From: a virus | Virus record (IMG/VR): IMGVR_UViG_3300047409_000596 | Coordinates: 1-62,251 of that record | Strand: one strand, 5' to 3' | Length of the DNA: 62,251 bases | Part shown: in pieces, positions 23,447 to 32,400 of the stretch | Numbering within the stretch: the first letter of the stretch is position 1 | Layout of the letters: the number at the start of each line of letters is the position of its first letter | Translations under genes and position numbers: made by a program | Notes under the pieces: model-generated | Database searches by the model: none | Told to the model about the DNA's origin: nothing | Seen by the model: the letters and a program-made list of their open reading frames with translations, nothing else

Positions 23447-24826
23447 TCACTGCGTAAGAATCACGAAGGGACTCTGCGTAAACGTCCCGTCACTGAGCGT
23501 CACGGGGTTGTTGAGCCAGCTTCGTCCGTCCATGCGGGCGATGAGGCGCCACATCATTTGATTCGTGGTGAACCGAGGGATCTGGCTGGCCTCGATTTGC
23601 AGTTCCATCCGGTCGCCGATGACGTAGAAGGGGAAGCAGAAGCAGCCGATGCAACCCGTGGTTCCCAGGGCAGGCAGCTTGTCGGTGATGAACAGGGGTC
23701 GGCCGAGCAGCTGGGCGGTGAACTTGTTTTGTACCGGGCCGGACTCGGACGGGGGCGCGGGGTTAAGCCAGACCAGCCGGCCGGCGCCGGAGCCCGCCGA
23801 GTTGTCCGTCATCTGAAGCAGTTGCGGCAGAACGCTCGGATGAGCCAGCCAGATCACGTCCTGCCAGTTGAGGTAGTAGACCTTGCTGAGCATCGTGGCG
23901 ATGTCCGCGAAGCGCACACTCGATGCCGCCGCCCGCGTGACCTGAAGCGTGGCCGGCGAATTGAGCACGCCCAGCGGCATGCTGTTGCCGGCGCCGCGGC
24001 CTTGCAAGAAGGCGTAGTCGCTGAACCAGGCCAGCGCCTGCTTGAACAGCTGCGTCAGAAGGGCGTCGAGGGCCACCCCGTTGTCGGCCAGCAGCTGATT
24101 CGACGCCACGCACAGCATGACGAGGTCCCAGGCGGTCAGCTCCATCTGCCGGAACGTCGGTTCGGATTCGCCGATCGTCGACGCTTCAGGCTGCCACTGG
24201 GCGAAGATGCCGCCGAGCTGGGGTGGCGTGCCCGCAGCCTGCGCCGTGGTCACGTCCAGGGTGGGGATCGTCAGAGTCCGCGTCGTCATCGGCATGACGG
24301 TGGCGTACTGGCGAACGATCGCCTCTTCCACCGCGATACGAAGCAGGTTCTGCGAGAACGCGGGCGGGACGATGTAGCCGCCCGTCACGCCGGAGCCCTC
24401 GGCAAGGGCCGCCTTCGTGACGTGGCCCCAGGCGTTCTTGCGCCCCCCTTCGGGGACGTGCATGGCCGGCGACCAGCCGTCCTTTTCCAGTTTGGCGAAG
24501 TCGGGACGCCCCAGGTTCGGATTGGCCCCCTTGGCGACCTCGCACAGCGCCTCGCCCATGCCGACGCCCTTGAACAGGGGGCGCCGACCAGGAAAGAGCG
24601 GATCGTAACCGCCCGGCAAACTGAACTTGCGGTAGCCGGCGCCGTCGTTGCCGGCCACCGCATGGCCGGTCATCAGCGCCATCACCTGCTCGGGCGAGAG
24701 CATGGTGTTCGAGGCGACGCCGGCCTTGTTGGCCGGCGTCTTGAGGGCAGAGATGGCCTTGTCCATCGCGCCCTGACGTTCGATGATCCGATTGACGGCT
24801 TCCGCCAGTTCGGCGATTTGCGACAT
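23447..24826 (-). CDS. Major capsid protein, HK97 fold (copy 2, larger)
   Basis: This 459 aa protein starts MSQIAELAEAVNRIIERQG, chosen for its AGAAGAG ribosome site; the frame to 24904 extends into intergenic repeat. Residues 1-135 are a long helical delta/scaffold-like region. The HK97 core follows (TKAALAEGSGVTGGYIVPPA, ESEPTFRQMELTAWDLVMLC, FLQGRGAGNSMPLGVLNS, MMWRLIARMDGRSWL). It differs from copy 1 mainly by about 75 extra N-terminal residues. The pair could build a mixed shell with distinct hexamer and pentamer proteins, or one may be minor. Confidence 0.88.
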   Translation of the reverse strand: MSQIAELAEAVNRIIERQGAMDKAISALKTPANKAGVASNTMLSPEQVMALMTGHAVAGNDGAGYRKFSLPGGYDPLFPGRRPLFKGVGMGEALCEVAKGANPNLGRPDFAKLEKDGWSPAMHVPEGGRKNAWGHVTKAALAEGSGVTGGYIVPPAFSQNLLRIAVEEAIVRQYATVMPMTTRTLTIPTLDVTTAQAAGTPPQLGGIFAQWQPEASTIGESEPTFRQMELTAWDLVMLCVASNQLLADNGVALDALLTQLFKQALAWFSDYAFLQGRGAGNSMPLGVLNSPATLQVTRAAASSVRFADIATMLSKVYYLNWQDVIWLAHPSVLPQLLQMTDNSAGSGAGRLVWLNPAPPSESGPVQNKFTAQLLGRPLFITDKLPALGTTGCIGCFCFPFYVIGDRMELQIEASQIPRFTTNQMMWRLIARMDGRSWLNNPVTLSDGTFTQSPFVILTQ

Positions 24827-24907
24827 GGCAACTCTCTTCTCTGATCGGGTGCGGGTTTCCGAGGCCCGCGCCCTGCCCCCTGCTCTGTTCCAGCCCGCCC
24901 GCAAGAG

Positions 24908-25004
24908 TTAGCCACAGAGGTCACAGAGGACTCAGAGGGTAAAACCGAAGAGAGGCCCCCTGCTTTTCTTCCCCTCTGTGCTCTCTGTGATCTCTGTGGC
25001 TAAT
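24908..25004. repeat. Dispersed palindrome, TTAGCCACAGAG family, copy 3
   Basis: Arms TTAGCCACAGAGGTCACAGAG and CTCTGTGATCTCTGTGGCTAA are separated by GTAAAACCGAAGAGAGG and CTTTTCTTCCCCTC, the same spacer type as copy 2. It lies between the capsid and protease-AAA+ genes. Confidence 0.85.
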
Positions 25005-25019
25005 CTTCTTCTGCCCCGC

Positions 25020-28000
25020 TCAGATCCGCGTTCCCGTCAACTTGAAGAACTCTCCGGCCGTCCGGTCGAACGCCCCGTTAAGCTTCGCCAGGGCGTCAGA
25101 GAGGAGTTTTTCCTCGCGCTCCTTCTCCTTGTCGTCCTCGTCCGGTTTCTCGCCGTCTCCATCCTTGTCCGGCTTGTCACCGTCGCCGTCCTGATCCTGA
25201 CTCTCGCCCTCTTCCTTCGGCCAGCCGAAGTCGTGCTCCCTGTAGTCCGCGCTGGCCTTGCGCCAGACACCGACCGTCTGCTTGATCGCCTTGACAATGG
25301 GCGGATGTTCCTGCATCGGCCCGTGTTCGTCGATCGCTGCCTTGATCGCCTTCGTCATCGTGACCCCGGGCGGACAGCCCTTGTCCTGCTGCGCATCATC
25401 CTTGCCGCTTTGCGGCTTGTCTGTCAAACTGCCGCCCGTGGCCGCCGCTGCTTCGCTGAGGTCTTTCAGGCGGGCCAGGGTCTTTTCGTCGTCACCCACC
25501 TTGCCGAACGCCGTCAGTTGGCGCTGTGCAAGCGTCTCGTGCCTGTCATGCGACTTGATGATGTTCGTGATCTCTTTTCGGGTCGCGCGCTCCACCGCAC
25601 TCTTGACTTTGGCGGGGAGCAAATCGATGAGCGTCGTCACAAACTTCAAGAGTCCGTTCTCTGAAATCGCAGACTTGTCGGCACACCGCGCACACGTTCC
25701 ATTCTTGCCGGCCACGTTCTTCACCTCCCCATTGCTCGCCGCGGGCGGTGCCTCTTCGTTTGGCTTTTCGGATTTGGGATTTGAGGTTTGCGTGCAGTAG
25801 ACCACCTCGCAGCCGTCGTCGAGGGCCTCCCGCCGCGCCGTCTCGGGCTGACAATCGGCCGGCTCGAACTGGATGAATGCCCAGGCGTCGCCGGCGTCCT
25901 CCATGTCCGAGGCGTCGAGGCCAGTCTGCTGGACGTAGGAGGCCGCCTCTTCGGGCGTGGCGTAAGTCGCCTTGGGGCAGAGCACGGCCTGGATGGCTTC
26001 GCCGTTGGCGGGGGCGGGCTGTTGCTCCTGCTGCTGCTGGCCGGGTTGCTGCTGGGCAGCAGGGGGTGATTGCTCGCCTTGCTTTTCGCGTCGCTTCCGG
26101 GCCCGTTCTTCGCGTCGCCGTGCCAGCCCTGCCTTCAATTCCACGGCGCCCATACGCTTCTCCTCTTCTTGTTCCGGAGCTTCGGCGAACGCGGTATCGT
26201 GGGCTTCGTCGAATCGTTCCTGCATCAATCGCGGGAATTCGGCTGCCGCTTCCTGGCAGGCTTCCAGGTTGCTGCGGAACTCATTGATGAGCGAATCCTG
26301 GACTTCATCGTCCTCACCCTCTTCGACCGCGTTGGCATAAGCCAGGAAGCTTTCCCGTGCTTGATTGATCGCATAGTTCAGATCCGAGGCCAGGGCTTGT
26401 GTCATCTCGTGAAAGTCTTCGGCGGCCTGTGGAGCCAGGTCTTCCACGTAATCACCCAGCTCCTCTGTGAGCATGGTCGAGAAGTGCTCATAAAAACCAC
26501 TGGCGTGCTCATTCACGGCGGCTTGCATTGCCTCGAACTGGTGATCGACTTTCTCGGCAGACTCCGAAGCATTGCCAGCGTCCAGGCCGTCGAAGGCCGA
26601 TTCCATCGAGGCAAGAAAGCCAGACGCGACCGAAGCCCCCTTGTCCGGCGAATCGGAGCCGAATGTGGCCTCTTCTTCGGACGGAGCGGAAGCACCTGAT
26701 CCGCTCTCGTCCCCCTGCCCGGACTTCGGCAGTCCTACAATGGGCCGCCCCTCGTCATCCTTGCCCTGTTCAACAAGCCGGCCCGTATTGACCAGGCCGT
26801 CAATCACCTGCTCGGCTTGCGCCCGGTCCACATCCTCGGTGTCCGTGGCGTAAAGCACGGCCGCTTCCCAGTTCAGTTCGCCGTCTGGAGCATCCGCCAC
26901 GCCAGCCAGAACAGCGTCCCGCGCTTCGGGGTAGAAGTCGGCCGGACCGCCGCCGACCCGGTATTCTGTCTCGCCGGACTCGTTGCGCGATTCCTCCAGA
27001 TAGCCATCATGAACAAGTTCCTCGACAATCGTGCCGGCGTCGTCGCGGGACAAATCCTCGTCCGCATCCATCGCCGCTAACACCGCCTGTTCGCGCGAAA
27101 TAGAGTCGTACTCCCGTGCTTGGTCAATGACGGAAACGGCGGAATCGGCCAAACTCGTTGACGACCCGCTGCCACCAGTAGACGGTTTCTCCTTGCCGCT
27201 CCCGCCCTCGTCCCCCTGCCCCGACGGCTTGCAGTGGCCCGCCTCGTCGCGCGGGCATTCACCGAAGTAGCTCTCGCCGCCCTTGCTGATCACGCCCTGT
27301 CGCTTCAGCAGCCGCCACGTCCGACCCTTGGCATAGCTGGCCAATTGATCCGGCAGCGCCCGCCGGCGCAGACCGCTGCCCGCGGACGTCGAGGCAATGA
27401 GCCGTCGTTGCTCCTTCACCTTCTCCAGCGCCTCGACCACGGCCGTAGGGAAGTCCTTGCCCTCTTCCTCGTGGAGCACGCGCGCGAAGTGGCATAGCTC
27501 GTAAACGTGTGCCCCCGAGTAGCCGGCCGTGCCGCTTACGGCCGCGGCGAGGTCACTGCCGGCCAACTCCGGGAGCCACTTCCCTATCATCGCCCTGCGA
27601 ATGGCGTCGTCGGGCAGACCGAAATTGAGGACGTCGTGGAAGCGGCCGGGGCGGTCGATGAGGGCCTCGGGCAGGCGCTCCGGGAAGTTGGTGGTCAGGA
27701 TCGTCCACACGCCCTTGTAGCGGCCGATACCGTCCATCTCTGTCTTGAGCAGGTCGACCGAGTACGAGTCGAGCCAGTGGTCGACGTCCTCGAAGAACAG
27801 CACCGTGGGAGACAGTTCCCGCGCCAGCTCAAAGGCGTAGGAGAAGCCGCCGAACGCCCCGGAGCGGTAAAAGTCCGCTGTGGAAATCCAGACGAACGTG
27901 GCATCCACCTCGTTGCGCAGCACACGACCGCTAAGCGTTTTTCCGGTTCCCGGCGGACCGAGAAAAATGGTCCCGCGGTTGGCGAACTTCTCCTGACGGT

Positions 28001-29357
28001 CGTTCAGTTGCTTCAGCGTCAGCGACAGCTGCCGGGTGATCTTCTCGGGCAGGAAGATGTCCTGCCACGTCTCGCCCGTCTTCGGCAGGAACTCGCCGGA
28101 CAGGGCGAACGCTTCGCCCTTGAGGTAGTTGTGCCGCTCCTTCGTCGCCGTCCAGGTCTTGTCCAGCAAATCAAGACCCCGCTGCCGTTCATCGGCGCGG
28201 GTGTAGAGCGTCAGCCCCAGGCCGTACCAGGACTTCGACAGTTCGGCCACGGCGCGGAAGGGGCCTTCGAGAAAGACCAGGCCGTCGACCAGGAAGTCCC
28301 GCGTCTTCTCGCTGTTGAGTCGGATCACCTCGTAACGGGGCGGCGACTCACTGCCGCTGCCGTTGATGTTGCGGACGTCCGTCTTCTTGAAGGGCGCGGT
28401 TTCTTCTTCCCAGGCCGACAGGAAGCCGCCCAGCTTTGCGGCGGGAACATGGGTGGCCGATTCGTAGACCTCCTTGATCTGCACGCCGAGATGCCGGGCC
28501 ACGAAGTCATAAACCACGCTGGACGGCCGCAAGTCCTGATTGCTGATATCGAAAGCGGGAGAGTCGTCCTCCTGGAACTTCACCGTGGCACCATCCTTCG
28601 CACTATCGCCCGTCTGCCACAGCCTTCTACGCAGCCGGTACGGCTCCATGCCCTTGGCCAGCGGCTCCGCAATTTGCCGGCCTGCCAGGCGGTTCTTGCC
28701 CAGGACCATCGAGACGGTTTCTCGGTTGCAGGGCACGAAACACACAGCCCATTCGACCACTTCCCATTCCGTGAAGTCAAAGCCGGGGAAGTCGAAGGAC
28801 ACCTCATCGCGGCTCATACCGCCCTGTGGCTCCGCAAAGTCGAGCCGACGTGCCAGGTGAGGGATGAATCCCAGACTCGCGCCCTTCAGCACCTTGAGCG
28901 TGACCAACTCAAACGCTTGCTCACTCAGTTCCGTCGACAAGTGGAAATGGGCCGTCGAGGTGATGCGGTCCGCGGCAATATCCCACGAGAGAGGGCCCTC
29001 TCCGGGTCCGGCACTGGCAATAGGCATCTCGACTGCTTGCGTCAGATGGTTGTACGAGATGACGTTGTTGGCCCGGTAGCTGTCCAAGTATTTGCGGCAG
29101 CCGGCGGGCCGGACGACGTCGCCGCTGCGGTCCTGGGAGACGACGCTGACCGTAAACGTCGCTGTTGCCTTGCTCTCGCTGACCGCATCGACGTCGAGTC
29201 CTTCCTCGCGGTTAGGTAAGAGGACCAGGCCATCCGCCTCGCGCTGGCGGGCGAAGCGGGACGCACGGGACAGGGCGGGGTGGGCGAGGTCGCCCGAACG
29301 CAGGACGGCGTCCAGGCGCTTGCGGCGAAGTGCCAGAATGTCGGCGATGGCAGACAT
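25020..29357 (-). CDS. Prohead protease fused to AAA+ ATPase and helical cargo domains
   Basis: This is an unusually long 1445 aa gene at the protease position of the head module. Residues 65-240 match HK97-type (S78) prohead protease: His104 in SYNHLTQ and Ser161 in KGASLGF. Residues ~260-660 are an AAA+ ATPase with Walker A GPPGTGKT (467-474), Walker B VLFFEDVDHW (~518), a sensor-1-like TTNFPERLPEALI and GYSGAHVYEL, close to FtsH/BCS1-type proteins. A Gly-rich linker (HCKPSGQGDEGGSG, ~700) leads to two winged-helix-like units (~735-865). A second linker (KSGQGDESGSG) leads to long helical regions (~885-1040), a Gln-rich tract, a Cys motif CARCADK and an acidic Asp/Lys end. Usual proteases of this family are about 150-250 aa. 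The ATPase could drive maturation or be an internal protein ejected with DNA; this is inferred. Confidence 0.82.
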   Translation of the reverse strand: MSAIADILALRRKRLDAVLRSGDLAHPALSRASRFARQREADGLVLLPNREEGLDVDAVSESKATATFTVSVVSQDRSGDVVRPAGCRKYLDSYRANNVISYNHLTQAVEMPIASAGPGEGPLSWDIAADRITSTAHFHLSTELSEQAFELVTLKVLKGASLGFIPHLARRLDFAEPQGGMSRDEVSFDFPGFDFTEWEVVEWAVCFVPCNRETVSMVLGKNRLAGRQIAEPLAKGMEPYRLRRRLWQTGDSAKDGATVKFQEDDSPAFDISNQDLRPSSVVYDFVARHLGVQIKEVYESATHVPAAKLGGFLSAWEEETAPFKKTDVRNINGSGSESPPRYEVIRLNSEKTRDFLVDGLVFLEGPFRAVAELSKSWYGLGLTLYTRADERQRGLDLLDKTWTATKERHNYLKGEAFALSGEFLPKTGETWQDIFLPEKITRQLSLTLKQLNDRQEKFANRGTIFLGPPGTGKTLSGRVLRNEVDATFVWISTADFYRSGAFGGFSYAFELARELSPTVLFFEDVDHWLDSYSVDLLKTEMDGIGRYKGVWTILTTNFPERLPEALIDRPGRFHDVLNFGLPDDAIRRAMIGKWLPELAGSDLAAAVSGTAGYSGAHVYELCHFARVLHEEEGKDFPTAVVEALEKVKEQRRLIASTSAGSGLRRRALPDQLASYAKGRTWRLLKRQGVISKGGESYFGECPRDEAGHCKPSGQGDEGGSGKEKPSTGGSGSSTSLADSAVSVIDQAREYDSISREQAVLAAMDADEDLSRDDAGTIVEELVHDGYLEESRNESGETEYRVGGGPADFYPEARDAVLAGVADAPDGELNWEAAVLYATDTEDVDRAQAEQVIDGLVNTGRLVEQGKDDEGRPIVGLPKSGQGDESGSGASAPSEEEATFGSDSPDKGASVASGFLASMESAFDGLDAGNASESAEKVDHQFEAMQAAVNEHASGFYEHFSTMLTEELGDYVEDLAPQAAEDFHEMTQALASDLNYAINQARESFLAYANAVEEGEDDEVQDSLINEFRSNLEACQEAAAEFPRLMQERFDEAHDTAFAEAPEQEEEKRMGAVELKAGLARRREERARKRREKQGEQSPPAAQQQPGQQQQEQQPAPANGEAIQAVLCPKATYATPEEAASYVQQTGLDASDMEDAGDAWAFIQFEPADCQPETARREALDDGCEVVYCTQTSNPKSEKPNEEAPPAASNGEVKNVAGKNGTCARCADKSAISENGLLKFVTTLIDLLPAKVKSAVERATRKEITNIIKSHDRHETLAQRQLTAFGKVGDDEKTLARLKDLSEAAAATGGSLTDKPQSGKDDAQQDKGCPPGVTMTKAIKAAIDEHGPMQEHPPIVKAIKQTVGVWRKASADYREHDFGWPKEEGESQDQDGDGDKPDKDGDGEKPDEDDKEKEREEKLLSDALAKLNGAFDRTAGEFFKLTGTRI
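25760..25790. repeat. Degraded AAATCCGAAATCC-family repeat inside a coding region
   Basis: The segment with CTTTTCGGATTTGGGATTTG is related to the palindrome at 16271-16327. It is read in frame in the protease-AAA+ gene as a low-complexity insertion (SNPKSEKPNEE, ~residue 1190), so the element has been absorbed into the protein. Confidence 0.5.
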
Positions 29358-29404
29358 GGGAGTACAAGGTAGCGAAGATGCCGCCGGCGTGGCAAACGGA
29401 CGGG

Positions 29405-32400
29405 TCAGTCCTCCGAACCGTTACTGGCCTCGCGCTCCTGCCAGGCCTCGTCCAGCAGTGCCTCTTCCTCCGGAGTCAGGTCGATCTCTTCGCGCTGCTC
29501 TTCCTCGGCCGGACTGTTCATGGCGACCCGACTCTTCTTCCAGTGCTTCTCAGACTTTGCCGCGGAGCCGCGCTTCGCCAGGTACGCTTCCAGTACCTGC
29601 CGTGAACGATGCCCTTCGCGCAGGTCGAAACGCGCGTCCAACAGATCAACGCCCTTCTCCTTCCAGAAGTCGCGGCCCTCCTGTGTCTCCATGATGTCCA
29701 GAACGCTTTTTGCTTTCGGGAACTTCTCGCGGACCTCTCGCATTAGCCCGGCCCCGTTTTCGACTTCCAGGGAATCAAGCGTCTGATCGTAGCCGAGCCG
29801 GGGCCACGTATAGTAGCCGTTGAAGGCGTTGGGATCGTCGTTCTCCGCGCGCGAGGCGTGGCAGCGGATAAAGGCGAAGCCGTTCTCGGCACACTGTTCA
29901 ACCTGACGTGCAAATATTTGAGTGCCCAGTCCGGTGCCGCTGGCGTTGATCTTGATGTACTCGTTTTCGCACACCAGCTCGCCGGCGTCGGTGCGCTTCA
30001 AAACCCGCTGCGCCGTGTAGCCGTTGCCCCTGAACGTGACGCGCAGCGATTCAGGATCAGCGGCTACCACGTTCACGGTTGCATCATCGGGCGCGCCGAC
30101 CAGCGAAGCGAAAGGAACGTCGTCAAGGCGGACGTCCTTGCCGAACACTTCCTTTGCTGCCCTTTCAACCGATTCGCGACGGCCAATCTCCACCTTCGCC
30201 TTGCTCGGTCCCAGCTTGCCCGGCTTCTTTCCGGCGGCCGGCTTGTCCGCAACCGTTGTGCTCCCACCGCCCCCGCCTCCTGACGTGAACTGTCCGCCCC
30301 CCTCGCCCGCGGGCTTGTGCTCGTGGCCGGAAGCATCGGCGGTCTTGCGGCGCGGACGCCGCACGGACTTCTTGCCCCCGGGTCGCTCGAAGCCGGGTGC
30401 GTCGGGCTCGTCGGGGTACTCCGGCTCGTCGGGCTGTTCGGGCTCATCAGGGTAGTCGGGCTCGTCTGGTTCAGCCGGGAAGTCGTAGCGTTCGCCGTCG
30501 TCCTTTTCCGGTTCGGTATCGTCCTGCTCTTCATTCTCGATTCGCTTGTCGAGGCGTTCAATCAGGTCGTCGCTGAACGCCTCTGCCTTTTCCTGGAAAG
30601 ACCCCCAGACCGTCTCACACTTTTCCAAAGCCGTATTCACCTTTTCTTCCACGGCATAGGTTCGCTCTTCCTCCTCCTGATTGCGATCGTACGCCGCATC
30701 GTACCTGGCCTGCCATACCTCCCTTTCCCGGTCGTAGCGAGCCTCGTCTTCGGGGTTGTCATCCTCAAACCCTTCGGGCTCTTCAGCCAGCAGTTGCTGT
30801 TCAGCCTTATCCGCTTTTTCCCACTTCTCCAGGGCCGCGTTGTGCTTTTCAACGGCGGCCAGCCAGCGGACGTTTACTTTTGCGATCGCCTCCGGGGCCC
30901 TGGCCGTGATGCTGTCCAGCTTTACCAGGTCCTCGTCCGTTGCTCCGATGGCGCGAAGTCTATCACCGACCAGGCCAGTAGAACCGAACACAGAGGTAAA
31001 GGCGTTTGGCTCCGACTCGGCATAGGCTTTCGCCTCGGCAAGATAGCGCTCCCGCTCTTCGGTGTTCGACTGCGGATTACTTGTGTCGAAGGGTGCCTTG
31101 GCATCCTGCGCAGTTTGTTCATCCTTGTGCCACGATCTCAATCTCTCGTCCTTGATAAGACCAACCCGCCTGGCGCGGTCCTCATCCCGCTCGTTCCAGG
31201 CGGCAACGTCCGCCTTGAAACGCGCATCAACGACCGCATAGGCTTCTTGCCAGGCGTCGTAATCGTCTGCATAACGAGCCCGCAGCCGCTCCGTGTCCTC
31301 TTCCCAGCGCACGTACTCGCGGTCGTACTCCGCTTTCTCCTTGTCGTACGCAGCCTGGATTTCATCAGTCTCCTTCTCCCAGGCCGCGTGTTCCTCGTCG
31401 TAAGCCTGCCAGTCGGCCGCGCTGTCGTCAGTCTCCTCTTCCTCTTCTTCTTCCTCTTCTTCGGGCTCCGGCGTGTCCTGTTCTTCCTCGTCGTCCTCTT
31501 GCCCACCGCCGCCGCCATCCGACGTGAACTGTCCACCCCCGGGGCCGGCCGGCTTGTGCTCGTGGCCGGAAGCATCAGCGGTCTTCAGCAGGACGGAATC
31601 GATCAGCGAGGCCGCCAGCCGGCCGTTGCCCGACCCCGCGCCGGCTGTGCCGGCTGTAGCCCCGTTAGCGGCGACACGCCCGCCAGGGACACCGTTTGAC
31701 CCGGGCAATGCTACGCGTCCGTTGCTTCCCGGCAACGCTCCGGCAGGTTGCGGGGGAGGCGTGTCGCCCGGAAACACGGCCGGCTGAAGACTGCTCGGGA
31801 TGAGCGGTCGATCACCCCAATCCTCGAACGGCGTCAGACCGCGGCGGCTGCGGATCTCGTTGGGCGTCACGGCGCCGGCCCGAAAGTCCGTGTTGATGTC
31901 CTCGTTGACCTGCTTGGGGTCGTCAGGCGTCGGATCCTCGTGCCAGATCCGAAGGGGCGGGTCGTACAGCACGCCAACGCGCCGAGAGAGCATCGAGCCC
32001 AGCGACTTCAGCCGCGGCGAGATCACAAAACGGCAGAAGAACCGCAGGGGCGCATACCAGCTCAGGTCCGTACCGATCGGCTGCGTACCCGTCAGCTCCT
32101 TGGGCACCCGCAACATGGACAGGACAAACGCCTGCATCTGTTCGGCACTGTCGAAGTACCCCATCTCTTCCGGACTGAAGCTGATCTTCGACACCTTCCC
32201 GCCGTTGCGGGTCACGATCGGCAGGCCATGCTTGTCCACGCCCTCGAAGCGCGCCCGCAGCTTGGCGTAGATACGGTCCATCTCGGCATCGTCCGCAACC
32301 CCTTCGTCCTCGGACAGTTCGATGTGCAGCCCCGGTTGCATTCCGCGGTTGAAGTGACTCCAGCGCGAGGTGTTGATCGCCTCGCTGACGTCGATGATCT

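Noticed and set aside
27507-29219. 570 aa plus-strand ORF opposite the protease-AAA+ gene
   Set aside because: Mirror frame; the minus strand holds Walker A/B and protease motifs.
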